In this document: piece by piece, positions 1-8,088 of the stretch
Numbering within the stretch: position 1 is the first letter of the stretch
How the letters are laid out: each line of letters begins with the position of its first letter
Source of the DNA: JAOPZW01 sp963707695
GTDB taxonomy: Bacteria > Actinomycetota > Thermoleophilia > Solirubrobacterales > Solirubrobacteraceae
Direction of reading: 5' to 3'
Length of the DNA stretch: 64,000 nt
Assembly (NCBI GenBank): GCA_963707695.1
Contig: CAVPQY010000003.1
Coordinates: forward strand, 186,001-250,000
Notes under the pieces: generated by a model
Databases searched by the model: none
What the model was told of the DNA's origin: nothing
Seen by the model: only the letters and a program-made list of their open reading frames with translations
Position numbers and translations under genes: made by a program

Positions 1-94
1 GGGCGACGTAGGGTTACTGAAGGGATGGCGTGCGCGCTGCGCATCCGACGCCCGACCGGACGGTTCCACGCTCGACCCGGGAGCTCCTGCAGCC

Positions 95-1546
95 ATGGCC
101 ACCACCACGCCGACCAAGCCCGCCAAGGCGACCGGGCGGACGACGCCGCACGACGGCACCCCTCCGACGCTTACCGACCGCGCCGCCCTCGGGAAGACCG
201 CGCGCGCCGAGGTGCCCCGCTCGACGCACGCGCAGTGGATGGCCGGGGACGACCGCGATCCGCAGGGCATCCTCTGCGGCCAGGACGCGACCCGCGTGCC
301 CGAGCTCGTCCCGATCCGCTGGGGCCGGATGCTCGCCTCCCCCTTCACCTTCTACCGCGGGGCGGCGGCGCTCATGGCCGCCGACCTGGCCACCACCCCG
401 GCGTCCGGCCTGCGGGTGCAGGCCTGCGGCGACGCCCACATCTCGAACTTCGGCGTGTTCGCGGCGCCCGACCGCTCGCTCGTGTTCGACGTCAACGACT
501 TCGACGAGACGGCGCCCGGGCCGTGGGAGTGGGACGTCAAGCGCATGGCGGCGAGCATCGAGATCGCCGGACGCGATCGGGGCGAGAAGCGCGCGCAGCG
601 ACGCAAGGCCGTCGCCACCGCGGTGCGCCGCTACCGCGAGGCCATCCGTGCGTTCGCCGGGATGACGAACCTCCAGGTGTGGTACGCCCGGCTCGACATC
701 AGCGCCATGGCCGCGGAGCTCGAGCGCGAGATGGGGCGCAAGGCCCGCGCGACCTTCGACGCGAACCTCCGCAAGGCCGAGCAGAAGAGCAGCTTGCGGG
801 CGCTGACGAAGCTCACCGACGTCGTCGACGGCCAGCTGCGCTTCCGTAGCGAGCCACCGCTGCTGGTGCGGCTCGAGGACCTTGTGCGTCGGGAGGGCGG
901 CAACGCGGGCACCTGGGAGGACGTCGTCAAGCTCATCGAGGGCTACAAGGGCATCGCGGACGACCGCCGCCACCTCTTCCACACCTACCGCGTCGTCGAC
1001 ATGGCGCGCAAGGTCGTCGGCGTGGGGAGCGTCGGCACGCGAGCCTGGGTGATCCTGCTCCTCGGCCGGGACGAGTCCGACCCGCTCGTCCTGCAGGCCA
1101 AGGAGGCGACGACCTCGGTGCTCGAGCCCTACGCCGGCCGCAGCCGCTACCGCCAGCACGGCCAGCGTGTCGTGGAGGGCCAGCGCCTCATGCAGACCGC
1201 CAGCGACATGTTCCTCGGGTGGCAGCGGGTGGCGAGCGGCCTCGACGGGCGCGAGCGCGACTTCTACGTCCGCCAGCTCTGGGACGGCAAGGGGTCGGCG
1301 GACCTCGCGGCGATCGGCGCACCGCAGTTCGGCCGCTACGTCGAGGCGTGCGGGTGGACGCTGGCCCGGGCGCACGCGCGATCGGGCGACCGCGTCGCCA
1401 TCGGCTCCTACCTGGGCGCCGGCAAGGTCTTCGACGACGCGATCGTCGAGTTCGCCGAGCTCTACGCGGACGAGAACGAGCGCGACTACGACCTGCTCAA
1501 GGCCGCCGCCGCCGACGGCCAGATCCCCATCGAGACGGGCGTCTGA
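95..1546 (+). CDS. DUF2252 family protein
   Basis: A 483-residue protein of the DUF2252 family, whose members have a kinase-like (aminoglycoside phosphotransferase-type) fold; the substrate is unknown. The family signature is plain: GDAHISNFG near residue 110, followed by the acidic DVNDFDE stretch near residue 133, which in kinase-like folds would correspond to catalytic and metal-binding loops. No signal peptide or membrane helix is visible, so it is probably cytoplasmic. The ATG at 95 was chosen because the conserved region starts soon after it; there is no strong ribosome-binding site. The next gene is about 95 bases downstream on the same strand. The family call is firm; the function is not known. 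Confidence 0.9.
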   Translation: MATTTPTKPAKATGRTTPHDGTPPTLTDRAALGKTARAEVPRSTHAQWMAGDDRDPQGILCGQDATRVPELVPIRWGRMLASPFTFYRGAAALMAADLATTPASGLRVQACGDAHISNFGVFAAPDRSLVFDVNDFDETAPGPWEWDVKRMAASIEIAGRDRGEKRAQRRKAVATAVRRYREAIRAFAGMTNLQVWYARLDISAMAAELEREMGRKARATFDANLRKAEQKSSLRALTKLTDVVDGQLRFRSEPPLLVRLEDLVRREGGNAGTWEDVVKLIEGYKGIADDRRHLFHTYRVVDMARKVVGVGSVGTRAWVILLLGRDESDPLVLQAKEATTSVLEPYAGRSRYRQHGQRVVEGQRLMQTASDMFLGWQRVASGLDGRERDFYVRQLWDGKGSADLAAIGAPQFGRYVEACGWTLARAHARSGDRVAIGSYLGAGKVFDDAIVEFAELYADENERDYDLLKAAAADGQIPIETGV

Positions 1547-1640
1547 CCGGGCGCGCGCGCCGCCATTTCAACCGAATCGGGCGATGCCGCCGGCGCGGGG
1601 GCACGGTTGGATGGGTGGCCCCGAAGAAGGAGGCGGAATC

Positions 1641-1886
1641 ATGCCGTTCGGACGCAGACAGCGGGTCCGGCGCCGGCGCGTCGCAGCGGCTGGGGCGGCC
1701 GGGGCCTACGCCGTGCACAAGCACAACGAGCGCGAGCGCGAAGCCGAGGAGCAGGCCGCCGAGCCGCAGCCGAGCGACGCGCCCGACCCGATCGCCCGGC
1801 TGACCGAGCTCAAGGGCCTCCTCGACAGCGGCGTCCTGACGCAGGAGGAGTTCGACGCAGAGAAGCAGAAGGTCCTGAACGGGTGA
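1641..1886 (+). CDS. SHOCT-domain small protein
   Basis: An 81-residue protein. The first 30 residues are Arg-rich followed by an Ala/Gly stretch. The C-terminal 30 residues (IARLTELKGLLDSGVLTQEE and on to KQKVLNG) are a textbook SHOCT domain, a short helical module usually at the C-terminus of membrane or oligomerising proteins. The ATG at 1641 follows a strong AAGGAGG Shine-Dalgarno about 8 bases upstream. Its TGA overlaps the GTG of the next gene (GTGA), so the two are probably translationally coupled. The role is unknown. Confidence 0.82.
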   Translation: MPFGRRQRVRRRRVAAAGAAGAYAVHKHNEREREAEEQAAEPQPSDAPDPIARLTELKGLLDSGVLTQEEFDAEKQKVLNG

Positions 1887-3163
1887 CGACGCGGCACCGA
1901 TCCCTGCTCGCGCTCGGCTCGCTCGCCCTCGTGCTCGCGGCCCTCGCCGGGGCGGTGGCGATCGGGGTGGCGGCGTTCCCGCGTGGGCTCCTCGTCGTCG
2001 CCTTCGTCGCCATCGCGGTCCCGCTCGCGTGGTGGGGCGTGGTGCACCGCGGGATCCGGCGCGGCGTCGCCCTCGCCGTGGCCGCGCTGCTCCTCGCCGC
2101 CGCGGTCGCGCTGCTGGTCCTGGTCGGGCCGGTGCTGGGCGAGCTCGCCGTGATCGTCGTGGCGGCGCTCGGCGTGGCCCTCGCCCGCTCCGTCTTCGCC
2201 GTCCACGCCGAGCTGGCCCCGGCGCCGCGGCCCCAGAGGCCGGTGCTGTTCTGGAACCCACGCTCGGGCGGCGGCAAGGCCCAGAAGGCCGACCTGCCGG
2301 ACGCGGCCCGGGCCCGGGGGATCGAACCGGTCGAGCTCCGGCCCGGAGAGGACCTTCGGGACCTTGTCCGCACCGCGATCCGGAGCGGGGCGGACGCGCT
2401 GGCGATGGCGGGCGGCGACGGGTCGCAGGCGATCGTCGCGGCGATGGCCGCCGAGGCGGGCCTGCCCTACGCCTGCATCCCGGCCGGCACCCGCAACCAC
2501 TTCGCGCTCGACCTCGGTGTGGACCGCGACGACGTCGTCGGCGCCCTTGACGCCTTCGTCGACGGGCGCGAGCGGCGGGTCGACCTCGCCGAGGTCAACG
2601 GCCGCGTCTTCGTGAACAACGTCTCGCTCGGGGTCTACGCGGAGGCCGTGCAGCAGGAGGGCTACCGCGAGGCGAAGTTGCGCACGATGTCCCGGACGGT
2701 GCCGGACGCGCTCGGCCCCGACGGTCGTCCGCTCGACCTGCGCTGGACCGGGCCGGACGGCCGAGAGCACGAGACGGGAGCCGTGCTCCTGATCTCGAAC
2801 AACCCGTACCGGCTCCGCGCGATCGGCGGCGGGACCCGTCCCCGCCTCGACGACGGCCGGCTCGGGGTCGCGGTCTTCGAGGGCGCGCGGCCGCGAGGAG
2901 CCGACCGGGGCGAGGGGCGGGGGCCGGTGCGGCAGTGGGCCACGCCGGCGTTCGAGGTGCGGTCCGCGCAGCCGGTGGCGGGCGGCGTCGACGGCGAGGC
3001 CGTCATGCTGGAGGCGCCGTTGCGGTTCACGACGCGCCCCGGGGTCCTCGCTGTCCGGATCGCGCCGGGGCACCCCGGCGCGTCGCCGTCCGCGGGCCTC
3101 CCGGACTCCCCGGTGGCCGCAGCCGCCAAGCTCGTCCGCATCGCCGCGGGCCGTCCCGGCTGA
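1883..3163 (+). CDS. diacylglycerol/sphingosine kinase-like lipid kinase with N-terminal membrane segments
   Basis: A 426-residue protein. Residues 1 to about 90 hold three hydrophobic helices. A DAGK catalytic domain follows: FWNPRSGGGKAQ near residue 125, the nucleotide-binding MAGGDGSQ near 175, and IPAGTRNHFALDLG near 200. Family members phosphorylate diacylglycerol or related lipids at the cytoplasmic face of the membrane; bacterial relatives include YegS and DgkB. GTG 1883 overlaps the stop of the SHOCT gene by four bases, which supports this start over an upstream in-frame one. The fused membrane anchor fits a lipid substrate. The exact substrate cannot be told from sequence. Confidence 0.85.
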   Translation: MTTRHRSLLALGSLALVLAALAGAVAIGVAAFPRGLLVVAFVAIAVPLAWWGVVHRGIRRGVALAVAALLLAAAVALLVLVGPVLGELAVIVVAALGVALARSVFAVHAELAPAPRPQRPVLFWNPRSGGGKAQKADLPDAARARGIEPVELRPGEDLRDLVRTAIRSGADALAMAGGDGSQAIVAAMAAEAGLPYACIPAGTRNHFALDLGVDRDDVVGALDAFVDGRERRVDLAEVNGRVFVNNVSLGVYAEAVQQEGYREAKLRTMSRTVPDALGPDGRPLDLRWTGPDGREHETGAVLLISNNPYRLRAIGGGTRPRLDDGRLGVAVFEGARPRGADRGEGRGPVRQWATPAFEVRSAQPVAGGVDGEAVMLEAPLRFTTRPGVLAVRIAPGHPGASPSAGLPDSPVAAAAKLVRIAAGRPG

Positions 3164-3419
3164 GGCGGCCGGGCCGCGGCGGCGCGTGCGTGGCGTGGGC
3201 GCCGGCGCCGACCGACGCCGCGCTCGCGCAGGCGTGGCGACGAACCCGCGGTGCCCGAGCGCATCCGGCAAGGCTGAACGTTTGCGTGAACATCCGGGAC
3301 GCCGGGTCGGTCTCCGCGCGGGCGGAGAGGTGCGCCCACCGACCCTGGGGGCGTCTGAGCGCCGCCAGAGCGTCGACTCGGGCTCCGCCACGCCTCGCGG
3401 TACAGCGCCCGCTCGCGCG

Positions 3420-4021
3420 ATCGAGGTGAAGACGATCAGCGCCGTCATCTCGAAGGAAGCCGGCCGCGGGCCGCTTCGAGCAGATCGCGGCGGGCGTCGA
3501 GGGCGTCGTTCAACTGATGCACCGAGTCGTCGTAGAACCCGGTCCTGCGGGTGTTCTGGGCTCCCCGGGCCGGCAGGGCGGCGAAGACGCCGTCTAGCCG
3601 CGGGACGCCTGCAGGCTGTCGCGGCCCTCACGCATCAGTCCCCATTCCGCGTCCACGACCGTTCGCACATAGGTTCGCACCGCGCTGCGCACGCGCTCAC
3701 CGTCCTGTTCCGGGAACGCGACGGTGCTGTCGATGCGAGCGAGTCTGCTTCCCGGTCCACGTCGGCGCCGGCCTCGATGAAGTTCTGGTACGCGGTGATG
3801 ATCACGAACGCGAGGAGCAGCCCGAAGAGCGCCGCGACGACGCCGAGCATCGGCGCCGAGATCTCGGCGTGGAATCCCTCGCGTGTCGCCGGCACCGTGC
3901 GCCGGATCAGCCACACGGCGCCCACCACGACGGCGATCGTGAGCGCCACGGCGGCGAGCAGCAGACCCGATCGCCACGGCGTCGAGGACACCCCGCACCA
4001 CGATCGCGACCCTAACGGCAA
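3420..4021 (-). pseudogene. decayed DUF4239 (bestrophin-like) membrane protein, three frameshifts
   Basis: DUF4239 proteins are about 250-residue membrane proteins. The N-terminal part reads normally from 4021 (two hydrophobic helices, then LFGLLLAFVIITAYQNF and ADVDREADSLA). The frame is then lost near 3738; the match resumes in another frame (ARIDSTVAFPEQDGERVRSA to EGRDSLQA). It is lost again near 3598 (resuming LDGVFAALPARG, FYDDSVHQLNDALDARRDLL) and a third time near 3460 (resuming TALIVFTSIA). The final helices are not recognisable, so the C-terminus is eroded. This is either a genuine pseudogene or, less likely, clustered sequencing indels. Nothing gene-like is seen between its remains and the lipid kinase gene (3164-3419). 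Confidence 0.75.
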
Positions 4022-4211
4022 AAGCCCGCAGCCCGTGCCAAACGGCCGTGACCACGGGCACGCGGGCGCAGTCGGGCTGGGCGCAGGCGCCGGGTGCTCG
4101 GGTGAGCGCCACGCCGGAATTGTCCCCGCCTTCCCCGTCCCGGGGTGCCGGGGTCGGCGTGTCGCGGGGACTTCGGGACCCTGACGGGACCACGGCCCGC
4201 CGTAGAACGAG

Positions 4212-4240
4212 CGAGACCGCCGATGAACACGGCGGTCTCG
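4212..4240 (-). terminator. hairpin downstream of tRNA-Pro
   Basis: A perfect 10-bp inverted repeat (CGAGACCGCC / GGCGGTCTCG) with a 9-base loop lies 5 bases beyond the 3' end of the tRNA-Pro gene. It has only a weak T-rich tail (CTCGTTCT), as is common in high-GC genomes. It probably ends the tRNA transcript. Confidence 0.7.
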
Positions 4241-4244
4241 TCGA

Positions 4245-4318
4245 TCGGGGCGCCCGGATTTGAACCGGGGACCTCACCGACCCGAACGGTGCGCGCTACC
4301 AGGCTGCGCCACGCCCCG
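4245..4318 (-). tRNA. tRNA-Pro(CGG)
   Basis: A 74-nt cloverleaf on the minus strand. The acceptor arms CGGGGCG / CGCCCCG are fully paired, with A as discriminator. The D-loop is AGCCTGGTAGC. The anticodon stem CACCG / CGGTG encloses loop TTCGGGT, giving anticodon CGG (decodes CCG). The T-arm is CCCGG TTCAAAT CCGGG. The CCA end is not encoded. A CATACT -10-like box at 4333-4328 would place the transcript start about 3 bases before the mature 5' end. Confidence 0.96.
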
Positions 4319-4362
4319 AGGCGACCCAGTATGACGCACCCCGCCGGTGCGGCGGCGCGCGG

Positions 4363-4608
4363 TCAGCCGGTCCCGGCGACGGCCTTGAAGTAGCGCACCG
4401 CGAGCGCGGTCACGAGCGTCTGGAAGGCCGCCTCGAGCTCGACGCCCTCGTCCTGCGCCCACCGGGCCAGCCCCGCGTGCTCGATCTCGCCGGCCTGCGC
4501 GAGGACGTCGTCGATCAGGTCGGGGTGCTGGTCGCAGAAGAACGCACCGATGGAGTACAGGCTCGAGTCGGTGAGGGCCTCGAGGAACCCGTCCGGGCCC
4601 TGGCTCAC
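4363..4608 (-). CDS. hypothetical 81-residue protein coupled to the sigma-factor fusion gene
   Basis: The GTG at 4608 overlaps the stop of the upstream sigma-factor gene (GTGA), so translation is probably coupled. The product is a small, mostly helical soluble protein (FFCDQHPDLIDDVLAQAGEI and WAQDEGVELEAAFQTLVTAL). No signal peptide, metal site or known family is recognised. Codon use is typical of the genome (G/C third positions). Its position makes it a candidate partner of the sigma/anti-sigma fusion, but that is inference. Confidence 0.65.
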   Translation of the reverse strand: MSQGPDGFLEALTDSSLYSIGAFFCDQHPDLIDDVLAQAGEIEHAGLARWAQDEGVELEAAFQTLVTALAVRYFKAVAGTG

Positions 4609-6851
4609 CCGCCGCCGCCCACCAGGCCGGTCACCGTGTCGCTCACGTCCGCGAGCGTACCGGTGGACGAGCTGGGGGTGGGCGCGGCCGGCGCCGCCGG
4701 CTCCGGGGTCGCGGCAGGTGTCTCGGCCTCGGGCGTGGGCGCTGCCGGAGCGGGCTCCTCGACGGGCGCCGCGACGCGCTCGACCGCGGCCGACCCGTCG
4801 CGGGTGACCTCGGTCGCGGCCGCGACCGCGGGCTCGACCGGCGCTGTGGCCTTCGTGACGGCGGCCCCCGGGTCCTGGTCCGCCTCGGTCGCCGTCGGGG
4901 CGACCTCCGTGACGGCGGGCGCGGCCTGCTCCACTGCGTCCGACGCCGACGACGCGGCCTCCGTCACCACCGGCGCCGCCTGCTCCACCACGCCCGACGC
5001 CGACGACGCGGCCTCCGTCACCACCGGCGCCGCCTGCTCCACCACCCCCGACGCCGACGACGCGACCTCCGTCACCACCGGCGCCGCCTGCTCCACCACC
5101 CCCGACGCCGACGACGCGACCTCCGTCACCACCGGCGCCGCCTGCTCCACCACCCCCGACGCCGACGACGCGACCGATCGGGTCGTCATCGCGGCGTCGG
5201 AGAGCGTGCCGGCGACCGTCGTGCTCAGGGCCGTGGTGGCGGAGCGGGTCGACGACCCGTCGCCGAGAAGCCCGCTGACGGTCCCGCCGGCGGCGCCGGC
5301 GGTCCCCTCGACGGCGTCCGTCGCGCCGCTGACGACGCCGTTCGCGGCGTCTGTGGCCGACCCGGCGGTGCCGTCGACCGCGGTCGTCGTCGTGCCCACC
5401 GCGTCGCGGACGGGCGCCGGCGCGCCGGACGTCGCGCCCTTCACGGTCTGCGCGGCCGCGTCGACCGTCCCCGTCGCGGCGCCCGTCGTCGCGGACACGG
5501 TCCCCTTCACGGCATCCCCCGCCCCCTTCACGGCGTCGCCCGCGCCCTCCACGGCGCTCCCTGCGGCCTGCACGGCGCCGGACGGGCCCGTCGCCGCCCC
5601 GGCCACGCCGGATCCGCCGGCCGTGCCGGTCGCCGGCGCGCGGTCGGTGCCCGTCGTCGCCCCGGAGCCGCCGGGCCCAGCGGCGGCACCGCTGCCGGAC
5701 GCGCCGGCCTGCGCCTGGCCGCGCGCCCCCGAGCCACCGGCGCCGGGCACGACGACCGCGGCCGCTCCGGGCCGCCGCATCGTCCGGCTCGACGACACCG
5801 CGGGCGCCGTCCGCACCACCCCGGGGCGCGGGGCGGTGGTGGCGCGGTCGCCCTGGGCGAGCGCCCCGGTCCGCTCGACGACGCCGGCCCCGGCGCCGGC
5901 GAGCACGAGCGTCGCCACGGCGGCGGCGGCGCGGCCCCAGCCGGCCGTCGCGGGCTCCGACCACGCCGGCGCGCCGCCGAGCCCGACCACGCCCGAGTCG
6001 CCGGCCAGTGCCCGCCGCAGGAAGAGCGGCAGCGGCAGCCAGGCCGCGATCCGCGCGCGGACCGGCTTGACGGACAGCGCGGCCACGTCGAAGCCGGCCT
6101 GCGCGGCCTCCCGGCGGCACGGCTGGCAGTAGCTCAGGTGCCGCGCGAGCCGCTGCTCGGCGCGGACGCCGAGCCGGGCCTCGGACCCGCCGGCCACGAT
6201 CTCCTGCACCTGCACGCAGCGCCGGCCGGACAGGATCTCCTCGTACTCGACCTCCAGGCGCCGGCGCGCGCGGAAGAGCGTCGACTCCACCGACGAGCGG
6301 GTCAGCCCGAGCCGCGCCCCGATCTCCTGGTAGCTCAGCCCAGCGAGCTCGCGCATCACGAGGATCTCGTGGTGGACGTCGCTCAGGCCGCCGAAGGCCC
6401 CGGTGAGCGACTCGAGCCGGTGCTTGCCCTCCGCGGCCGCATCCGGCGTCGGCTCCGGGCCCGCCAGCCGGCGCCCCTGCGCACCCGGGCCCTCGCCGTC
6501 GCCGCCGTCGAGGGAGACCAGTTCCGCGCGCCGCCCACGCCGGTGCGCGTCGATGCAGGCGTTGCGCGCGATCTCGAAGATCCACGGCTTGAAGGCGATG
6601 GGGGCGTCCGTGGCGCGCAGGCGGCGCAGCGCGGAGACGAACACCTCCTGGGTGACGTCCTCGGCGCGGCCGTGGTCGCGGACCATGCCGCGGACGAAGC
6701 CCGCGATCCGGCGGCCGTAGCGGTCGTAGAGGCACTCGAAGGCCGCGTCGTCCCCCAGGCGGACCGCGGCGACCAGCCGCTCGTCGCTCAGGCGCCCGGC
6801 GAGCGACGGGGGGACGGGCGGGATCGCGGCCACGGCCGCTGGGCTCTGCAT
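4605..6851 (-). CDS. ECF sigma factor fused to zinc-finger anti-sigma-like domain, membrane helix and repeat-rich tail
   Basis: A 748-residue fusion. Sigma region 2 spans about 24-107 (FECLYDRYGRRI, DVTQEVFVSALRR, PWIFEIARNACIDAHRR). Region 4 spans about 155-205 (SYQEIGARLGLTRSSVEST). Next is a zinc-finger anti-sigma signature, C212 with H238-x3-C242-x2-C245, then one hydrophobic helix at about 303-325. About 420 Ala/Thr/Val/Gly/Pro-rich residues follow, including five 18-residue repeats (VASSASGVVEQAAPVVTE type). The layout predicts a membrane-held sigma factor with its inhibitor in cis and the tail outside the membrane. Start: ATG 6851 with an AGGGAGG ribosome-binding site. Actinobacterial ECF groups with zinc-finger/TM extensions are known; this tail is unusually long. 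Confidence 0.88.
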   Translation of the reverse strand: MQSPAAVAAIPPVPPSLAGRLSDERLVAAVRLGDDAAFECLYDRYGRRIAGFVRGMVRDHGRAEDVTQEVFVSALRRLRATDAPIAFKPWIFEIARNACIDAHRRGRRAELVSLDGGDGEGPGAQGRRLAGPEPTPDAAAEGKHRLESLTGAFGGLSDVHHEILVMRELAGLSYQEIGARLGLTRSSVESTLFRARRRLEVEYEEILSGRRCVQVQEIVAGGSEARLGVRAEQRLARHLSYCQPCRREAAQAGFDVAALSVKPVRARIAAWLPLPLFLRRALAGDSGVVGLGGAPAWSEPATAGWGRAAAAVATLVLAGAGAGVVERTGALAQGDRATTAPRPGVVRTAPAVSSSRTMRRPGAAAVVVPGAGGSGARGQAQAGASGSGAAAGPGGSGATTGTDRAPATGTAGGSGVAGAATGPSGAVQAAGSAVEGAGDAVKGAGDAVKGTVSATTGAATGTVDAAAQTVKGATSGAPAPVRDAVGTTTTAVDGTAGSATDAANGVVSGATDAVEGTAGAAGGTVSGLLGDGSSTRSATTALSTTVAGTLSDAAMTTRSVASSASGVVEQAAPVVTEVASSASGVVEQAAPVVTEVASSASGVVEQAAPVVTEAASSASGVVEQAAPVVTEAASSASDAVEQAAPAVTEVAPTATEADQDPGAAVTKATAPVEPAVAAATEVTRDGSAAVERVAAPVEEPAPAAPTPEAETPAATPEPAAPAAPTPSSSTGTLADVSDTVTGLVGGGG
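4903..5172. repeat. five tandem 54-bp in-frame repeats in the sigma-fusion tail
   Basis: Units start at 4903, 4957, 5011, 5065 and 5119 with an exact period of 54 bases (18 codons). The middle three are nearly identical; the first (4903-4956) is the most diverged. Encoded on the minus strand, each unit gives an 18-residue VASSASGVVEQAAPVVTE-like segment. Near-identity at DNA level indicates recent duplication or ongoing homogenisation, so copy number may differ between strains. Confidence 0.95.
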
Positions 6852-6946
6852 GCTTTCGGTGGTCCTCCCTGCGGACCCGGGTGATCAGGGGGCTCCCCGG
6901 ACGCGCGATGCCGGCGCGCCGCGGCGAACGGCTCGATCCCTGGGGC

Positions 6947-6952
6947 TACCCT
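6947..6952 (+). promoter_or_regulatory. -10 box predicting a leaderless nif3-like mRNA
   Basis: TACCCT ends 9 bases before the ATG at 6961, placing the transcript start at or within about 2 bases of the start codon. There is no Shine-Dalgarno in between. No convincing -35 box. Confidence 0.55.
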
Positions 6953-6960
6953 CGCGGGCG

Positions 6961-7728
6961 ATGCCGCGAACAGACGAGCTCCTGGCCCACCTCGACGGCA
7001 TCGTCCATCCGTCCAGGTTCCAGGACTACGGCCCCAACGGGCTGCAGGTCCCCGGCGCCGACGACGACGCCCCCGTCCGGACCGTCGCCACCGCCGTGTC
7101 GGCCAACGCCGAGACCTTCCGGCGCGCGATCGCCGAGGGCGCCGAGCTGCTCGTCGTCCACCACGGCCTGCTCTGGGGCGGGCCGTCGCAGCCCTACGAC
7201 CGCATCGCCCGCACGCGCCTGCAGCTCCTGCTCGACGCGGGGCTCGCCCTGGCCGCCTACCACCTGCCGCTCGACGGCCACCAGGAGCTCGGCAACGGCG
7301 CGCTGCTGGCCCGGGCGCTCGGCGCGAGCTCGTGGCGGCCGTTCGCGCTCCACGAGGGCCAGCCGCTCGGCGTCGCCGCGGAGCTGCCCGCGCCGATCAC
7401 GCCGGAGGAGCTCGTCGCGCGCGTGCGCGAGGCCACCGGCCGTGACCCGCTGGCCTTCCTCGCCGGGCCGCCGGAGGTGCGCTCCGTCGGGGTCGTGACC
7501 GGCGCCGGCGGGGATCACCTCGACGACGCGCTGGCCGAGGGTCTCGACGCCTTCGTCACGGGCGAGCCCTCCGAGCGCCACATGGCACGCGCGCAGGAGG
7601 GCGGCCTGCACTTCCTGGCCGCCGGGCACTACGCGACCGAGACCTTCGGCGTGCGGGCCCTCGGCGACGAGCTCGCGGCCCGCTTCGGCGTCCGCCACGT
7701 GTTCGTCGACGTGCCCAACCCGGTCTAG
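6961..7728 (+). CDS. Nif3-like dinuclear metal centre protein (GTP cyclohydrolase I type 2 homolog)
   Basis: A 255-residue member of the Nif3/YbgI family, which binds two metal ions and forms toroidal hexamers; the cellular function remains unclear despite the 'GTP cyclohydrolase' label. Family motifs: QDYGPNGLQVPG near residue 20, VVHHGLLWGG near 65, YHLPLDGHQELGN near 100, and the C-terminal TGEPSERHM and GHYATETFG motifs that carry further metal ligands. Length is normal for the short family form without the central insert. Start ATG 6961; the TACCCT box just upstream implies leaderless translation. It is transcribed divergently from the sigma-factor fusion. Confidence 0.92.
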   Translation: MPRTDELLAHLDGIVHPSRFQDYGPNGLQVPGADDDAPVRTVATAVSANAETFRRAIAEGAELLVVHHGLLWGGPSQPYDRIARTRLQLLLDAGLALAAYHLPLDGHQELGNGALLARALGASSWRPFALHEGQPLGVAAELPAPITPEELVARVREATGRDPLAFLAGPPEVRSVGVVTGAGGDHLDDALAEGLDAFVTGEPSERHMARAQEGGLHFLAAGHYATETFGVRALGDELAARFGVRHVFVDVPNPV

Positions 7729-7756
7729 GAACGGGTCCAGGAAGACGGGCGCCGCC

Positions 7757-7785
7757 TTCACATCGTCCGCCCCGCGCGCTATATG
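7757..7785 (+). promoter_or_regulatory. sigma-70-type promoter of the 61-residue protein gene
   Basis: TTCACA (7757-7762), a 17-base spacer, then TATATG (7780-7785). It is one of few sites in the window with both -35 and -10 boxes. The predicted start near 7792 gives a leader of about 32 bases containing the AGGAGG site of the gene at 7824. Confidence 0.6.
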
Positions 7786-7823
7786 TGCCGAACGTCGCTA
7801 ACGACCCCAGGAGGCAGCCGCCC

Positions 7824-8009
7824 ATGGCAAATCACCTGACGCCCACCGAGCTCGCGCGAGAGGCCGGCCTCGACCGGCGCGACGTGATCGAGAAGTGCGT
7901 GGAGCTGGGCGTCCCGATCTTCCAGGGCAGGATCGACAAGACCCTCTTCCTGGCCACGCTCGGCCAGACCGGCGCGGCCAGTCCGCCGACGCAGCAGGCC
8001 ACCGCCTGA
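7824..8009 (+). CDS. small helix-turn-helix-like protein, 61 residues
   Basis: The ATG at 7824 is preceded by a perfect AGGAGG (7809-7814) at 9-base spacing, which is why the in-frame start further upstream was not used. The protein begins LTPTELAREAGLDRRDVIEK and continues CVELGVPIFQGRIDKTLF. This resembles a compact winged-helix or excisionase-like DNA-binding fold, or the IF2 N-terminal subdomain. The promoter is good and the gene is monocistronic, so it is likely well expressed. I do not recognise a named family; DNA binding is an inference from the ELAREAGLDRRDVI helix-turn-helix-like segment. Confidence 0.72.
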   Translation: MANHLTPTELAREAGLDRRDVIEKCVELGVPIFQGRIDKTLFLATLGQTGAASPPTQQATA

Positions 8010-8088
8010 CGACCATCCGGTCGCCCGTCGCGCCTGCGGCGGTGCTGGCATAGGATCGGCTCCTCGTCGTCGTCAGGAGGAGAGGACC

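Noticed and set aside
1..94. A gene starting at ATG 25
   Set aside because: The frame runs over the DUF2252 gene out of phase and encodes Arg-rich noise; no Shine-Dalgarno.
3635..4021. Treating the DUF4239 N-terminal frame as an intact 128-residue gene
   Set aside because: The frame leaves the family match near 3738 and the rest of the protein continues in other frames, so it is a broken gene rather than a short one.
4903..5172. CRISPR array
   Set aside because: The 54-bp repeats are contiguous, in frame and without unique spacers; they encode protein repeats. No cas genes are present.
4477..6132. Long plus-strand Ala/Thr/Val/Pro-rich frame opposite the sigma fusion
   Set aside because: It is the antisense of the low-complexity tail and runs over the zinc-finger/sigma coding strand; no start signal or conserved domain.
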